A stretch of 64,000 nucleotides of DNA from Protopterus annectens. Taxonomy: Eukaryota > Chordata > Ceratodontiformes > Protopteridae. Where the stretch lies: positions 231,465,797 through 231,529,796 of the forward strand of contig NC_056740.1 of the NCBI RefSeq assembly GCF_019279795.1. Reading direction: 5' to 3'. Shown in pieces: positions 10,545 to 21,874 of this stretch (positions are counted from its first letter, which is position 1; the number at the start of each line of letters is the position of its first letter). The notes below the pieces were generated by a model, which saw nothing but the letters and a program-made list of their open reading frames with translations, had not been told where the DNA came from and ran no database searches. A program made the translations under genes and the position numbers.

Positions 10545-12316
10545 ATGTCAGAAAAAGTTAATTGTATTTCTTGTGGGAAGCAAATACCGCATAAGGATTT
10601 CCATTCCCTTTGCATACCTTGTTTGGGCCCAGACCACGACGTCTCGGGCTGCCGCTTTTGTGCTACCTTCAATAAACGCACTATCAAGCGTCGGGCGGAG
10701 TTCGCCCAGCACTATTTTGGTAAAGCGTTTAATTATAAAATGTCGTCGGATACTCCGACTACCGCTATGTCTAGAAAACGCAAAGAAAAGGACAGTCAGT
10801 CGAGAACCGCGGTCTCCACCGACACCACGCCGAAACAAGCTCCACGTGGTCCGGTTCTCAGTGAGACGCCTTTGCAGTCCCTGACTACCGACACTCCTCG
10901 GCGGGGTCTTCTGTACCTGAGACCGCTGGTTCTTCGCCCTATCCCAGACTACAACCAAGCCCCTGCTCATGCCGAGCCTACCAATGTGGATAGATCTACA
11001 TCCACCCATGGTGTATTTAGGCCTTCATCATCTTTCTCTATCAAGGCCTTCACTAAAGCCAAATCAGCCAAGCAACTTACTAGGCCTGCTACACAAGGCC
11101 CAAGACCTGGGCCCACGCCTAAGAAGCACATGCTCAAAATGGCTGAAGACCTTATCACTCTTATCAGAGGCTCCCAGGCCCCTCCGGACAAGAGACCCAG
11201 AGTAGAGGAGGATTCTCCTACTTCTGACCAAGAATCCATTTTATCAGAACATTCTGATGCTGAAGAACACTCTTATTCACCTTTCGAGGATTCGGATGCA
11301 GAGCAGTCTATTCCTTCTGTATCCCCCCCTGAGGATTTTTCCTTTGGGGAAACCTTACACTCTTTGAGAGAGCACTTCCACTGGGAAGGCCAAGACTTTT
11401 CAGACTCCAAGAAAAGGCTTAGGGAATTTCTCTGGTTACCTCAGCATAGGCCTTTGGCTATTCCTCCTGTTTTGGAGGTATTGGATGATGTCTACTCGGA
11501 GGCCTGCCTTAATCCTGATTCTCTGCCTCCTGCACCAGTTAAGCCGGATAGGTATTACAGAGTACCTAATTCTCATCAGTTCCTTTACAAAGGCCATAAT
11601 GCAGACCCTGAAACTATTTCTCAAGGCCCTAAAGGAATTAAGGCCTCCACGGCCAAGAATCCACTTCCTGCGGAAAGGGAATCTAGATCTCTAGAAAGGT
11701 GTGGGGTAAGAAGGTTTACACCTCGGCCACCCTAGCCATGAGGGCCTTAAACTGCCAGTTTCATATGATTAAATATCAACAATTTCTGTTATCACAATTA
11801 AAGACCAAAATGTCACAGCCTGAACAACCAGATTTAAAAGAGTTGCAGGATATGATGCATAGTGCTGAACAAGTGGGTAAACACACCTTACAATGTGGTT
11901 ATGATGCCCTAGAGGCCTCCAGCAGATCGGCCGCTACCGGATCAGTCATTCGCAGACATGCATGGCTAAGGGAACAAAATCTACCAGACCAGGTGAAAGC
12001 AAAAATTCTGGATGCACCTTTACATAAGGATGTTCTTTTCGGTGCTAATGCTGAGGATATATTACGTAAAATGGAAGAAAAAGCAAAATCTATGCAAACT
12101 GTCAAAGCTTTCTTACAGGTTCAGCCACCAAGGTTCAGCAGGAATTGGCCTTCAAAAAACTGGTCCTTTCCAACCACTGACAAGACCCAAAGAGGCAGAT
12201 ACAGACGCGGAAGGGGCAGAGGACAACCCCAAGGGTCCTACAGAGGCAGACAATGGCAATCACCAACACCAAGAGGTGGTGACAGTGCACAGCAGTACAG
12301 AAAGCAGACTCAATGA
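10545..12316 (+). pseudogene. DIRS gag-like ORF1 (B), one frameshift
   Basis: The ATG at 10545 opens MSEKVNCISCGKQIPHKDFH, with the Cys/His pattern CISC...HSLCIPCLGPDHDVSGCRFC. The middle is Pro/Ser-rich with a conserved motif KMAEDLITLIRGS. An acidic stretch (EHSDAEEHSYSPFEDSDAEQS) follows, then FGETLHSLREHFHWEG. Near 11697 a two-base insertion (AGGTGTGGGG where C has a plain Arg-Trp-Gly) shifts the frame. The C-terminal domain then continues from 11699 (VGKHTLQCGYDALEASSRSAATGSVIRRHAW) and ends with an Arg/Gly-rich tail at 12316. The tail, GRYRRGRGRGQPQG, looks RNA-binding. Function inferred from DIRS gene order. Confidence 0.85.
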
Positions 12317-12317
12317 C

Positions 12318-14213
12318 TCCCTCATTTCCATGCCAAGCAAAATTCAACTGGCAGCACCTTTGGGAGGAAAACTGGCACTATTTGCAAACAATTGGCATAT
12401 TGTCACAACAGACAAATGGATTCTGGACATAATAAACAGAGGCTACAAATTCCATTTTCACACTCTTCCAAAAATGAGAGGCATGCCAAACCTACCACAA
12501 AATCAAAGGGTAGAGGCACAACTACAAATTGCAAAACTCCTAAACATGAGGGCTATACAAAAGGTACCTACGCACCAACAAGCACAAGGTTTTTATTCAA
12601 GGCTTTTTCTGGTGCCAAGAAAAGGAAGCGACTGGAGACCCATTCTGGACTTATCCATTCTAAACACATTTCTTCTGCCAAAATTCAAGATGCTCACATT
12701 ACAGCAACTCCTTCCCATGCTGGGCAAGGGGTTTTGGCTGGTAACATTGGACCTCAAGGAGGCATACCTGCATGTCCCAATCAGACAAAGTTGCAGAAGA
12801 TACCTCAGATTTCTTGCAGGTTCAAACCACTATCAATTCTCTGCATTGCCCTTTGGCTTATCTACTGCCCAGAGTATTTACCAAGTGCCTGGCATCAGTG
12901 ATTGCATACTGCAGACTTCAGGGGATACAAATTTACCCTTATCTGGACGACTGCCTGATCCAAGCGGACAGCAAACACGTACTTCTGAAACACCTGGCAT
13001 ATGTGACACGCTTACTGCTTTCTCTGGGATACACCATCAACAAGGAGAAATCAAAGCTAACACCCTCTCAGAAAATAACCTTCCTGGGTGCCAACTTGGA
13101 CACAAACACCCAGATGGCTTACCTTACAACAGAAAAACAAGGGCAACTATCTCATTACTTCAAAATGCTTGCAAAAAGTACCAGGCTTACTGCAAGGAAA
13201 ATCCTGCAGGCTCTGGGATTCATGGCATCTTGCATTCTTCTAATCCCATGCGCAAAGCTGCACATGAGGAAACTTCAATGGTACCTAAAAAATCTATGGT
13301 CTCAACACAGTCACAGCTTGGAAGTGGAGATTCCAATAATTCCCTGTCTTCAAAAGGAATTCATATGGTGGGCCCAAGCATGCCAAGTAAACACAGGCCT
13401 CCCATTCTGCAAGCCTCAAGCTACACAAGTCATAACCACAGACGCTTCAGATTACGCCTGGGGAGCACACATGAAGGACAGGTGCATTCAGGGCAGATGG
13501 CCCCAAACAGAAAAGCACCTTCACATCAATCAAAAGAAATGCTGGCAGTAATAAATGCAATCTCAGCGTTCAGAGAATTCCTGCATCCAGGACAACTGCT
13601 CATAAGAACAGACAACACCACAGTAATGTGGTACATAAACAAACAAGGAGGAACTCATTCATACCCCTTGTGCAGACTAACCATGACTCTTTGGAACCTA
13701 GCTCTGGAAAGACAAATGGAACTTCAGGCTCAGTACCTGCCAGGAATGGAAAACACACTGGCAGACACTCTGAGCAGGCATATGACAGACCCTCACGAAT
13801 GGAAGCTACATCCACACGTATTCACAGAGATTGTTCAAGCGTGGGGAAGGCCAGACATAGACCTTTTTGCCTCCCACAAAAATCAATTAAAAAGGTTTTG
13901 CTCAAGGACCTTCCACCCAAAGGCCTGGAAAGTGGACGCTCTTTCATTCACATGGACAACTCGGTCAGTTTATGCATTCCCACCACTACCTCTACTGCCC
14001 AAGGTACTTTTGAAAGTAAGAACAGACAAGCCGAGGATGATACTGATTGCTCCAGACTGGCCGAGACAACACTGGTATCCACTCTTGAGGAGCCTAACAC
14101 ACACTCCTCCGTGGCCCCTGCCTCTAACACCTCTACTGCTGACGCAGAACAATTTCAAAACCCTTCACAGTCAGCTGAAAACTCTCAGCCTAGCTGCATG
14201 GAAAATTCCTTAA
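12318..14213 (+). pseudogene. DIRS pol: RT, RNase H and methyltransferase-like region (B), frameshifted
   Basis: RT motifs run in order: LAAPLGGKLALF, GFYSRLFLVPRK, WRPILDLSILN, WLVTLDLKEAYLHVPI, FSALPFGLSTA, and the catalytic box YLDD (12940-12951, intact). RNase H follows with VITTDASDYAWGAHM, EMLAVINA, RTDNTTVMWYINKQGG and LADTLSR. The last part (WGRPDIDLFAS...VYAFPPLPLLPKVLLK...LIAPDWPRQHWYPLL) lies where DIRS elements carry a DAM-like N6-methyltransferase domain. Frames change near 12880 and 13545, so no full protein is made. The frame overlaps the end of gag and reaches 14213, just before the recombinase. Confidence 0.85.
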
Positions 14214-15248
14214 CATCACATCAGACACTACTCTCCAAAGAAGTGCAGGATGTCATTTTGGAGGCCAGAAGACCATCTACTAGAAAAGCTTACTCCATAA
14301 AATGGAAGCGGTTTTGCTGTTGGAATGAAGAACGAGGGCAGGACCCTAGAAAATTAAACCTACCTCAGATTTTACAGTACCTAGCTGAACTTTTGAGCAA
14401 TGGACTTTCATTTTCCTCAATCAAAATACATGCCTCAGCAATCTCTGCAGAATTCAACATGGATCCTCCTTTATTCTCACACCCACTCCTACGACGGTTC
14501 CTCAGAGGGGCTAAGAACATAAGACCTCCAAGGAAACAACCAGTGCCAGCTTGGGACCTTAACTATGTACTGGAAAAATTGACATTGCCTCCCTTTGAAC
14601 CAGCTGCTTCAACAGAATTACAATATTTGTCCTGGAAAACAGCTTTTCTCCTGGCCATCACTTCAGCTCGTAGGGTATCTGAGTTACAGGCCCTCATGGC
14701 GGTGCAGCCATTCCTCATATTCCATCAGGACAGGGTGTCCTGCACCAACCCTTCCTTTATGCCTAAAGTGGTATCTAGGGTAGCCTTAAACCAGGCCATA
14801 CACCTTCCTACCTTCTACCCTAACCCTCAAAACAAAGGGGAAAGGCTGCTTCACTCTTTAGACATCCATAGGCAGCTACGTTATTACTTGGACAGAACCA
14901 AATCCTTCAGAAAATCAGATCAACTCCTAGTTTCCTATGCTGTGGGGGGTCAAGGGAAACCTGTAACTAAACAGACCATTTCCAAGTGGATTGGTCACTG
15001 CATACTTTTGTTACTCCTATCATGGAAAGCTTGTCCCTACTGGTATCAGATCCCACTCCACTAGGGCCACAGCCACCTCTACAGCCTTCCTCAGAGGAGT
15101 GCCTACTAAAGATATCTTGGAGGCAGCCACTTGGAGTTCTGTACATACCTTCACAAAGCACTACCATCTGCCTTTGTACTCCAGAACAAGAGCAGGCTTT
15201 GCTACTGCAGTTTTGCAGGGCATTCTAGCTCAACCCAGTTCCGTATAG
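14205..15248 (+). pseudogene. DIRS tyrosine recombinase (B), one frameshift
   Basis: Begins around SKEVQDVILEARRPSTRKAY with a SAM-like N-terminal core-binding region (PQILQYLAELLSNGLSFSSI). The catalytic domain follows: Arg I in TSARRVSEL (14672-14674), H-x-x-R as HSTR (15054-15065), and nucleophile Tyr in FTKHYHLP (15162-15164). All four RHRY residues are present. One frameshift near 15000 (frame to 15064, then 14991-15248) and a missing arginine in DRVSCTNPSF (other copies read DRVSLRTNPSF) break it. It would integrate a circular cDNA, which explains the absence of target duplications. Confidence 0.85.
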
Positions 15249-15281
15249 TACCTACCACCCTATGCATAGCTTTGGGATTCT

Positions 15282-15380
15282 ACCCATATGTGATTACTGC
15301 AGCTGTAATGCACGATGAACATAGTACAGTTTTGTACCTACCATAAATGTAGATGTTCGAGGGCTATTACAGCTGCAGTA
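15282..15380 (+). repeat. Internal complementary region of DIRS B
   Basis: 15282-15322 is the reverse complement of 10232-10272 (left end). 15323-15380 is the reverse complement of 15694-15751 (right end). The junction AACAT|AGTACAG marks where the two ends would meet in a circle. Confidence 0.92.
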
Positions 15381-15538
15381 CAGGTTTCCCACCCTCCTTC
15401 CCCTCTCGGTAAGACCTTGGGGTTTGAATAACTATTCATACCTGCTGACTGGGTTATCCTGCTATGTTTTATTTGCTTACTTTTGTGTATTAGACAAATT
15501 TATGTATTGCCTTCCTTTTGGGGGCACCTGACATCTGG

Positions 15539-15751
15539 GGCAAGAAAGACTGAAGAAGATGGCGTCGGCTGTGTCTTTTATACTCTAGCCTTCCTGACGT
15601 CAGAAGAGTACGCGACAACAACCGACGCCGGACCAAGACTTTGGAATTCGGCCGACCGAGGGACCGCCTGCCGGCTGAAAACCCATATGTGATTACTGCA
15701 GCTGTAATAGCCCTCGAACATCTACATTTATGGTAGGTACAAAACTGTACT
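15539..15751 (+). repeat. Right inverted terminal repeat of DIRS B, with 30-base extension
   Basis: Inverse of 10232-10414 plus a terminal extension (about 15722-15751) containing TTATGGTAGGT (15728-15738). The inverted TATA (15575-15582) and TGACGTCA (15595-15602) are intact, so it could also drive antisense transcription into the element. Confidence 0.9.
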
Positions 15752-15898
15752 TTTTGTTTAGTTAGATCTGTTTTGACTTTTATATTAATTCTGTATGTTT
15801 CTTGGAGCTTTTCTCCCCGGGCCTCTACTGAAAATGGACATGTATCCAGCTAGACTAGCCCGGTCAACAAATGTAAAATAAAAATAAAAAAAATAAAT
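15752..15898 (+). mobile_element. L2-like LINE 3' end (continuation beyond DIRS B)
   Basis: After the DIRS end comes TTTTCTCCCCGGGCCTCTAC, then GACTAGCCCGGTCAAC and an A/T tail (AAATAAAAATAAAAAAAATAAA). This is the form of an L2-type 3' UTR and tail. Since L2 coding sequence leads up to DIRS B on the left, the two pieces are most simply one LINE split by B. Confidence 0.55.
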
Positions 15899-16564
15899 TT
15901 AGATGTGCTGCCAAACTGTGTAATTGAATTACAGAATGAGTTAATTCTGATCACCTTGCAGGTGCTGCAAAGGGCACTTTTGGCTAACATCAAAGATTGA
16001 AACCATACTAATTTCATGAACTTTAATCATACCCTGACTTAAGAATGGGTCCATTCCGTCATGGTATTAGAATCTGAAAAGACTTGGAGAAATTAAACTA
16101 ATTTAACCAAGTATTACTGTTTAAAACTCTTTTGTGATCGTGCCATTGATTAATCTGGAACATTGTCACATGACCTTTATATTTTTGACAATGTAGTAGG
16201 TGCTTTCTACCAACCATCCTGTTAACCCTTTACAAGCTCATTCCATTGCATTATGACAGCTATTGCAGGGAATCCACAGCTTAGTCTTTCTCACTCATTG
16301 TAGCTTTTTAAATTCTACATTTACATCTTGAAATAGCTCAGCCTTGAAAGGTGGAGGTGTAGTAAGGCCACTGAGTTACCAAATTGTAGAGCACTGCTAC
16401 ACTTTTTTGCTTTTCTGACTGCAGTTTGCACAAGCTGTTCTCTTTGCTAGCCATTTGAATGGTGATCTTGCAGTAGGCTGACAGAGATGTGTTCATTAGT
16501 CACAGTGGATATGAGGCTGTGTGAAGCCATGCTGTGCACAGCTGTGGGTTGTGTGGTGGTCTTG
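15899..16564. other. No gene recognised
   Basis: AT-rich unique-looking sequence between the LINE tail and DIRS C. I see no coding signature or repeat I can name. Confidence 0.5.
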
Positions 16565-16748
16565 ATGTTCATCGTGTTACACTGCTGCAGTTATCACACT
16601 TGGGTTATCCTGCCTTCAGGCGGTCCCGCAGTCGGCCAGAGTTCCAAAGTCTTGGTCCGGCGTCGGTTGCTGTCGCTTCTTCCCTGACGTCAGTGCGCCA
16701 GGGGTATATAAGAGGCATCCGACGCCATTTTCTTCAGTCTTTCTTGCC
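16565..16748 (+). repeat. Left ITR of DIRS C with promoter elements
   Basis: Inverse of the right ITR. It contains TGACGTCA (16685-16692), TATATAAG (16705-16712) and CTTCAGTCTTTCTTGCC. Confidence 0.9.
16685..16712 (+). promoter_or_regulatory. CRE-like site and TATA box in left ITR of DIRS C
   Basis: TGACGTCA, 12 bases, then TATATAAG: the same spacing as in DIRS B, although the sequence between is different. Confidence 0.7.
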
Positions 16749-16876
16749 GCGCGGTGCCCAAAGCAGAAGCAGTTCGCAAGTGCCGGTCGGCCGACTCCTG
16801 AGATTTTCAAATCGAATTTTAGACCAAAGACTTCAATAAAGCTGAGTATTGGGGAACCTTTTCTTGCCTCAGTCTG

Positions 16877-18646
16877 ATGTCAGAAAAAGTTAACAATTGC
16901 ATTTCTTGTGGGAAGCAAATACCTCATAAGGACTTTCATTCTTATTGTATTCCTTGCCTAGGGCCCTGACCAAGACGTCACGGGTTGTCGGTTTTGTGCT
17001 AGGTTTAATAAACAAACTATCAAACATTGTTTTGATTTCGCCCGACATTACTTTGGTAGGAAATTTAATTATACCATGCCGTCGGAGCAACCGATGACCG
17101 GTATGCATAAAAAACGCAAAGATAAGGACAGGCAGCCTAGACCCAAACCAGACTCCGTGGCCTCTGCTGGGCCTGTCGCCAGTTCTCCGGTCTTCAGTGA
17201 GGCGCCTACGCAGCCCTTGACGACCGCTGATTTAGACCCACAGACGGCTTCTGATTCACAAGCGGAGAGTACTAGGCCGTCGCAGCCTTCTCCATTAGAC
17301 CCTTCGACTCCAGAGCAGAAGGAGATTCCGGTGCAGTAGAAACGCCTTTGGTTGCAGAAGGCGTCTTCAGACCGACTTCACTCACCATTAAATCTTATTC
17401 TAAGCTAACAACTCCATTAAAAACAAAAAAGACTGTACATCAGTCTCCAGTGCAAGGCCCCATGCCTAAGAAACAGATGCTTAAGATGGCTGAAGATTTA
17501 ATTACCCTAATCAGGGGTTCCCATCCCCCTCCTGATAAAAGGCCAAGACAAGAGGAGGATTATGCTTCCTCTGACCAGGTTTCCATTTCCTCAGATACCT
17601 CAGAGGAACAGGAATACTCTTTTCCCCCTTATGAAGATTCTGATGCTGAAGAGTCTATTCCCTCAGCATCTCCTCCAGAAGACTACTCCTTTGGGGAAAC
17701 TTTACATACCATGAGGGAACATTTTCACTGGGAAGGCCAGGATTACTCTGATTCTAAGAAAAGGCTCTGAGAGTTCCTTTTACTTCCCCAGCACAGGCCA
17801 CTTGCTATCCCTCCTGTGTTAGACATTGTGGATGATGTTTATTTAGAATCTAGTCTTAACCCAGACTCTCTACCTCCTGCTCCAGCCAAACCAGGCAGAT
17901 ACTACAGAGTCCCTGACTCACACAAATTCTTATATAAAAGCCCTGTTGCTGACCCAGAAACAATTTCCCAGGGTCCCAAAGGGGTTAAGGCCTCTATTGC
18001 TAAAAATCCTGTACCCTCTGAAAGGGATTCCAGAGCACTAGATAGATGGGGAAAGAAGGTATACACCTTAGCTACTCTAGCTATGAGAGCCTTGAATTGC
18101 CAGTTTCACATGCTGAAATATCAGCAATTCCTAATGTCTCAATTAAAACAAAAAATGAGCACACATTCAGAGCAGCCTGATTTTAAGGAAATGCAGGATC
18201 TGTTACATGCAGCTGAACAGGTGGGCAAACATACTTTACAATGTGGATTTGATTCACTGGAAGCTTCCTGTAGAGCAGCAGTGACTGGGTCTGTCATACG
18301 TAGGCATGCTTGGTTAAAAGAACAAACCCTACCTGATCATGTTAAAGCAAAGTTATTGGATGCACCTTTACAACAGGATGTTTTATTTGGTGTAAAAGCA
18401 GAAGAGGTTTTAAAGAAAATGGAGGATAAGGCAAAATCTATGCAGACGGTCAAGGACTTTTTACAGGTTCAAACACTCGCTTCAGCAGAAATTGGCCAAC
18501 AAAAAACTGGTCCTTTCCAGCATCTGACAGACCACAGAGGGGCAAATACAGATGCCCAAGGGGCAGAGGTCAGTCACAAGGCCTTACAAACCTCGCCAAT
18601 GAGGTGCCGCTACCCAGAAAGGAGGGGAAGACAGGCTCCAAACTAA
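16877..18646 (+). pseudogene. DIRS gag-like ORF1 (C), several breaks
   Basis: ATG at 16877 (MSEKVNNCISCGKQIPHKDF...). The Cys/His motif is complete only across a frameshift near 16965 (CLGP, then DQDVTGCRFC). The frame breaks again near 17338. An in-frame TGA at 17768-17770 replaces the arginine seen in B (KKRL-stop-EFL). The rest reads through to 18646, with the conserved VGKHTLQCGFDSLEASCRAA and VIRRHAWLKEQ. The C-terminal tail has lost the Arg/Gly pattern through a late frameshift. Confidence 0.85.
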
Positions 18647-18649
18647 CAG

Positions 18650-20567
18650 AAGACAAACACAATGACTTAATCCTCAAACTGCCAAGCAAATCTCTCTTGG
18701 CAGCTCCCTTGGGAGGAAAATTAGCTCTTTTTGCAGACAACTGGCACATCATCTCAAAAGACAAATGGGTCCTAAACTTTGTTTCACAAGGATACAAATT
18801 CCACTTTCACACCTTGCCAAGGATAAAAGGAATGCCAAACCTGCCACCAAATCAATGGGCGGAGGCACAAAAACAAATTACAGCTCTCATGAACATGAGA
18901 GCCATTCATCAGGTACCTACACAGGAGCAAGGACAAGGATTTTACTCAAGACTCTTTCTAGTCCCCAAAAAGGACAAAGCCTGGAGACCCATTCTGGACC
19001 TTTCAATTCTAAACACCTATCTCCAAGTACCCAAATTCAAGATGCTAACACTACAGCAGCTTCTTCCCATGCTGGGCAAGAAGGCTTGGCTAGTAACGTT
19101 GGATCTCAAGGAGGCATACCTGCATGTCCCTATCAGACAAAATTGCAGAAGATACCTCCGTTTCATTGCAGGTTCAACTCATCAATTCTCTGCACTGCCC
19201 TTTGGCTTATCTACTGCGCCCAGGGTCTTCACAAAATGCCTGGCACCAGTAATTGCATACTGCAGACAAAGAGGAATTCAGATATACCCATACCTGGACT
19301 ACTGCCTTATTCAAGCAGAAAACAAAGACATTCTTTTAAAGCATCTGGCGTTTGTCAAACACCTTTTAAGTTGCCTAGGGTACACAGTAAATGAAAATAA
19401 ATCAAAACTAGTGCCTTCATAGGACATATAACATTCCTGGGTGCCAGCTTGAATACAACGGCCCAGATGGCTTACCTCACGCCAGACAAGCACCAACAGC
19501 TGACTCAATACTTCAAAATGATGGCAACAAGACTCAAATCCCTGCAAGAAAACTTCTGCAGGCCTTGGGATTCATGGCATCTTGCATACTCCTAATACCA
19601 TTTGCAAAACTGAATGAGGAAATTACAATGGTACCTGAAGAGCGTATGGACACATCACAGCCACAACTTGGAAACAGTGATACCACTCATTCCCTGCCTT
19701 CAACAGGAGTTTCTATGGTGGGCACAGGCATGTCACCTCAACAAGGGTCAGCCTTTTACCTTACCCGCAGCCAGGCAAACTATAACAACAGATGCATCGG
19801 ACTATGCCTGGGGAGCACACATGGCAGGACAGTGCATTCAGGGCAAATGGGATACAGATCAAAGGCATTTGCATATCAATCAAAAAGAAATGCTAGCTGT
19901 ACAGAATGCCCTAACCGCTTTCTTGGACCTCTTACATCCAGGACAACTCCTAATAAAGATGGACAACACCACAGTAATGTGGTACATAAACAAGCAAGGG
20001 GGCACACACTCCTACCCCCTATGCAGGCAAGCAATGACCTTGTGGAACACAGCACTGACTTACCAAGTTCAACTACAAGCACAATTCCTGTCAGGAAAGA
20101 AAAACACATTGGCAGACGACCTAAGCAGAAACATCATGGATCCCCACGAGTGGAAACTGGATCCACAAGTATTTGCAATGATAACTCAAAAATGGGGACG
20201 CCCAGACATAGATCTGTTTGCCAACCCCCAAAACTACCTTCTTTGAAAATTTTGCACAAGGACATTCCACCCACTAGCTTGGAAAGTGGGCGCCCTCTCA
20301 TTCAGTTGGAAAACATTAACAGTGTATGCTTTTCCTCCACTGCCTCTACTAGCAAAGGTGCTGCTGAAAGTCAGATTAGAGAGACCACAAATGATGCTCA
20401 TTGCTCCAGACTGGCCATGCCAGCACTGGTATCCAATACTAAGGAACATGGCCCATGGCCCACCATGGATTTTACCACAAATTCCTCATCTACTCACTCA
20501 GCAAAACAATCAAATTCTACACAGCCAGCTCAAGACTTTAAATCTGGCTGCATGGCAAATTACCTAA
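18650..20567 (+). pseudogene. DIRS pol (C), RT active site mutated to YLDY
   Basis: RT from LAAPLGGKLALFADN through LVPKKDKAWRPILDLSILN, LDLKEAYLHVPI and FSALPFGLSTAPRVF. The catalytic box is YLDY, with the second Asp codon (GAC in B) now TAC at 19300-19302. A stop at 19420 separates RT from RNase H (19614-20246: TITTDASDYAWGAHM, KMDNTTVMWYINKQGG, LADDLSR). The methyltransferase-like segment is split by a frameshift (DLFANPQN; then 20286-20567 with LIAPDWPCQHWYPIL). It is non-functional by several criteria. Confidence 0.88.
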
Positions 20568-21600
20568 ACAACCAGCCAACACCTCTATCTAAAGCTGTTA
20601 TGGATGTCATTCTGGAGGCCAGGAGACCCAGCACCAGGAAAACCTATTCAGACAAATGGAAAAGATTTTGCGCCTGGAACCAGGCTAAAGGCCAAAATCC
20701 ACTTGCTCCAAACATTCCCCAGATTCTACAATATTTAACTGAGATGTTGCACAAAGGACTTTCTTTTTCATCTATTAAGATCCACGCCTCAGCGATTTCA
20801 GCTCACTATAACACGGATCCTCCTTTATTTTCACATCCACTCCTAAGACAGTACCTCAGAGGGGCTAAGAACATAAGACCGCCCAGGAGAGCACCAACAC
20901 CAACTTGGGATCTCAACTTTGTTCTGGAAAAGCTTACACTACCGCCTTTTGAACCAGCTACTTCAACTGATTTAAAGTTTCTTTCATGGAAAACTGCCCT
21001 GCTACTGGCAATAACTTCAGCTAGAAGAGTCTCAGAACTACAAGCCCTAATGGCAGTGGAGCCTTTCCTCATTTTTCATCAAGACAGAGTCGCCCTACGG
21101 ACTAACCCTTCCTTTATGCCAAAGGTGGTATCCAGTGTGGCCCTAAACCAAACCATTCATTTACCCACCTTTTTTCCAAACCCCCAGAACAAAGGAGAAA
21201 GACTCCTGCACTCTTTAGACATTCACAGGCAATTACGTTACTACTTGGATAAAACTATGGCTTTCAGAAAATCTGACCAGCTCTTTGTATCCTATGCTTT
21301 AGGATCACAAGGAAAAGCTATCTCAAAACAGACCATTTCAAAATGGATAGGACATTGTATACGTTTCTGTTACACACACCATGGGAAACCGGTACCTACT
21401 AGCATTAGGTCCCACTCCACCAGTGCTACAGCTACATCGACAGCCTTTCTCAGGGGGGTACCAACCAAGGATTGGTGTTCAGTGCAACTTGGAGTTCAGT
21501 GCACACCTTCACCAAGCACAATCACTTACCTCTATACTCTAAGACTAGAGCTGGCTTTGCTACTGCAGTTCTGCAGGGCCTACTAGCTTCTCCAAACCCT
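20560..21600 (+). pseudogene. DIRS tyrosine recombinase (C), two catalytic residues lost
   Basis: The open frame carries KAVMDVILEARRPSTRKTYS through TSARRVSELQAL (Arg I present) to RSHSTSATATS. The H-x-x-R box has become H-x-x-S (AGT at 21422-21424). A frameshift near 21470 follows. In the shifted frame the nucleophile site reads TKHNHLP (Asn at 21520-21522) where B has TKHYHLP. Dead enzyme. Confidence 0.88.
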
Positions 21601-21636
21601 GTTTAACTCCACCACCCATCCTTAGCTTTGGGATTC

Positions 21637-21733
21637 AACCCAAGTGTGATGACTGCAGCAGTGTAACACGAACATAGTACAGTTTTATATCTACCATAAA
21701 TGTAGATGTTCAAGTGTTCACACTGCTGCAGTC
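21637..21733 (+). repeat. Internal complementary region of DIRS C
   Basis: 21637-21675 complements the left end (16565-16606, with a 3-base gap). 21676-21733 complements the right end (22030-22089). Confidence 0.9.
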
Positions 21734-21874
21734 CAGGTTACCTTTCTATACCTTTCCATCTGATACAAAGTTTGTGGTGTATTTGCTTGTAACTGAAGGT
21801 ATTCTTTGTATTTTCTGTACATGTTTCATTGGCAGTATGTATTGCCCTCCTACTAGGGGGCACCTGACATCTGG

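Larger units (their letters stand above)
10232..15751 (+). mobile_element. DIRS-type retrotransposon B, structurally complete
   Basis: 5.5 kb, left ITR 10232-10414, gag, RT/RNase H/methyltransferase-like frame, tyrosine recombinase, ICR 15282-15380, right ITR 15539-15751. Boundaries are set by the ICR, which reads GATGAACAT|AGTACAGT. Its complement joins the right end (...ACTGTACT) to the left end (ATGTTCATC...). The right ITR carries a 30-base terminal extension absent from the left ITR. Flanks are those of the L2 LINE 3' region with no duplicated target. Frameshifts in gag and pol indicate it is not autonomous. Confidence 0.9.
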
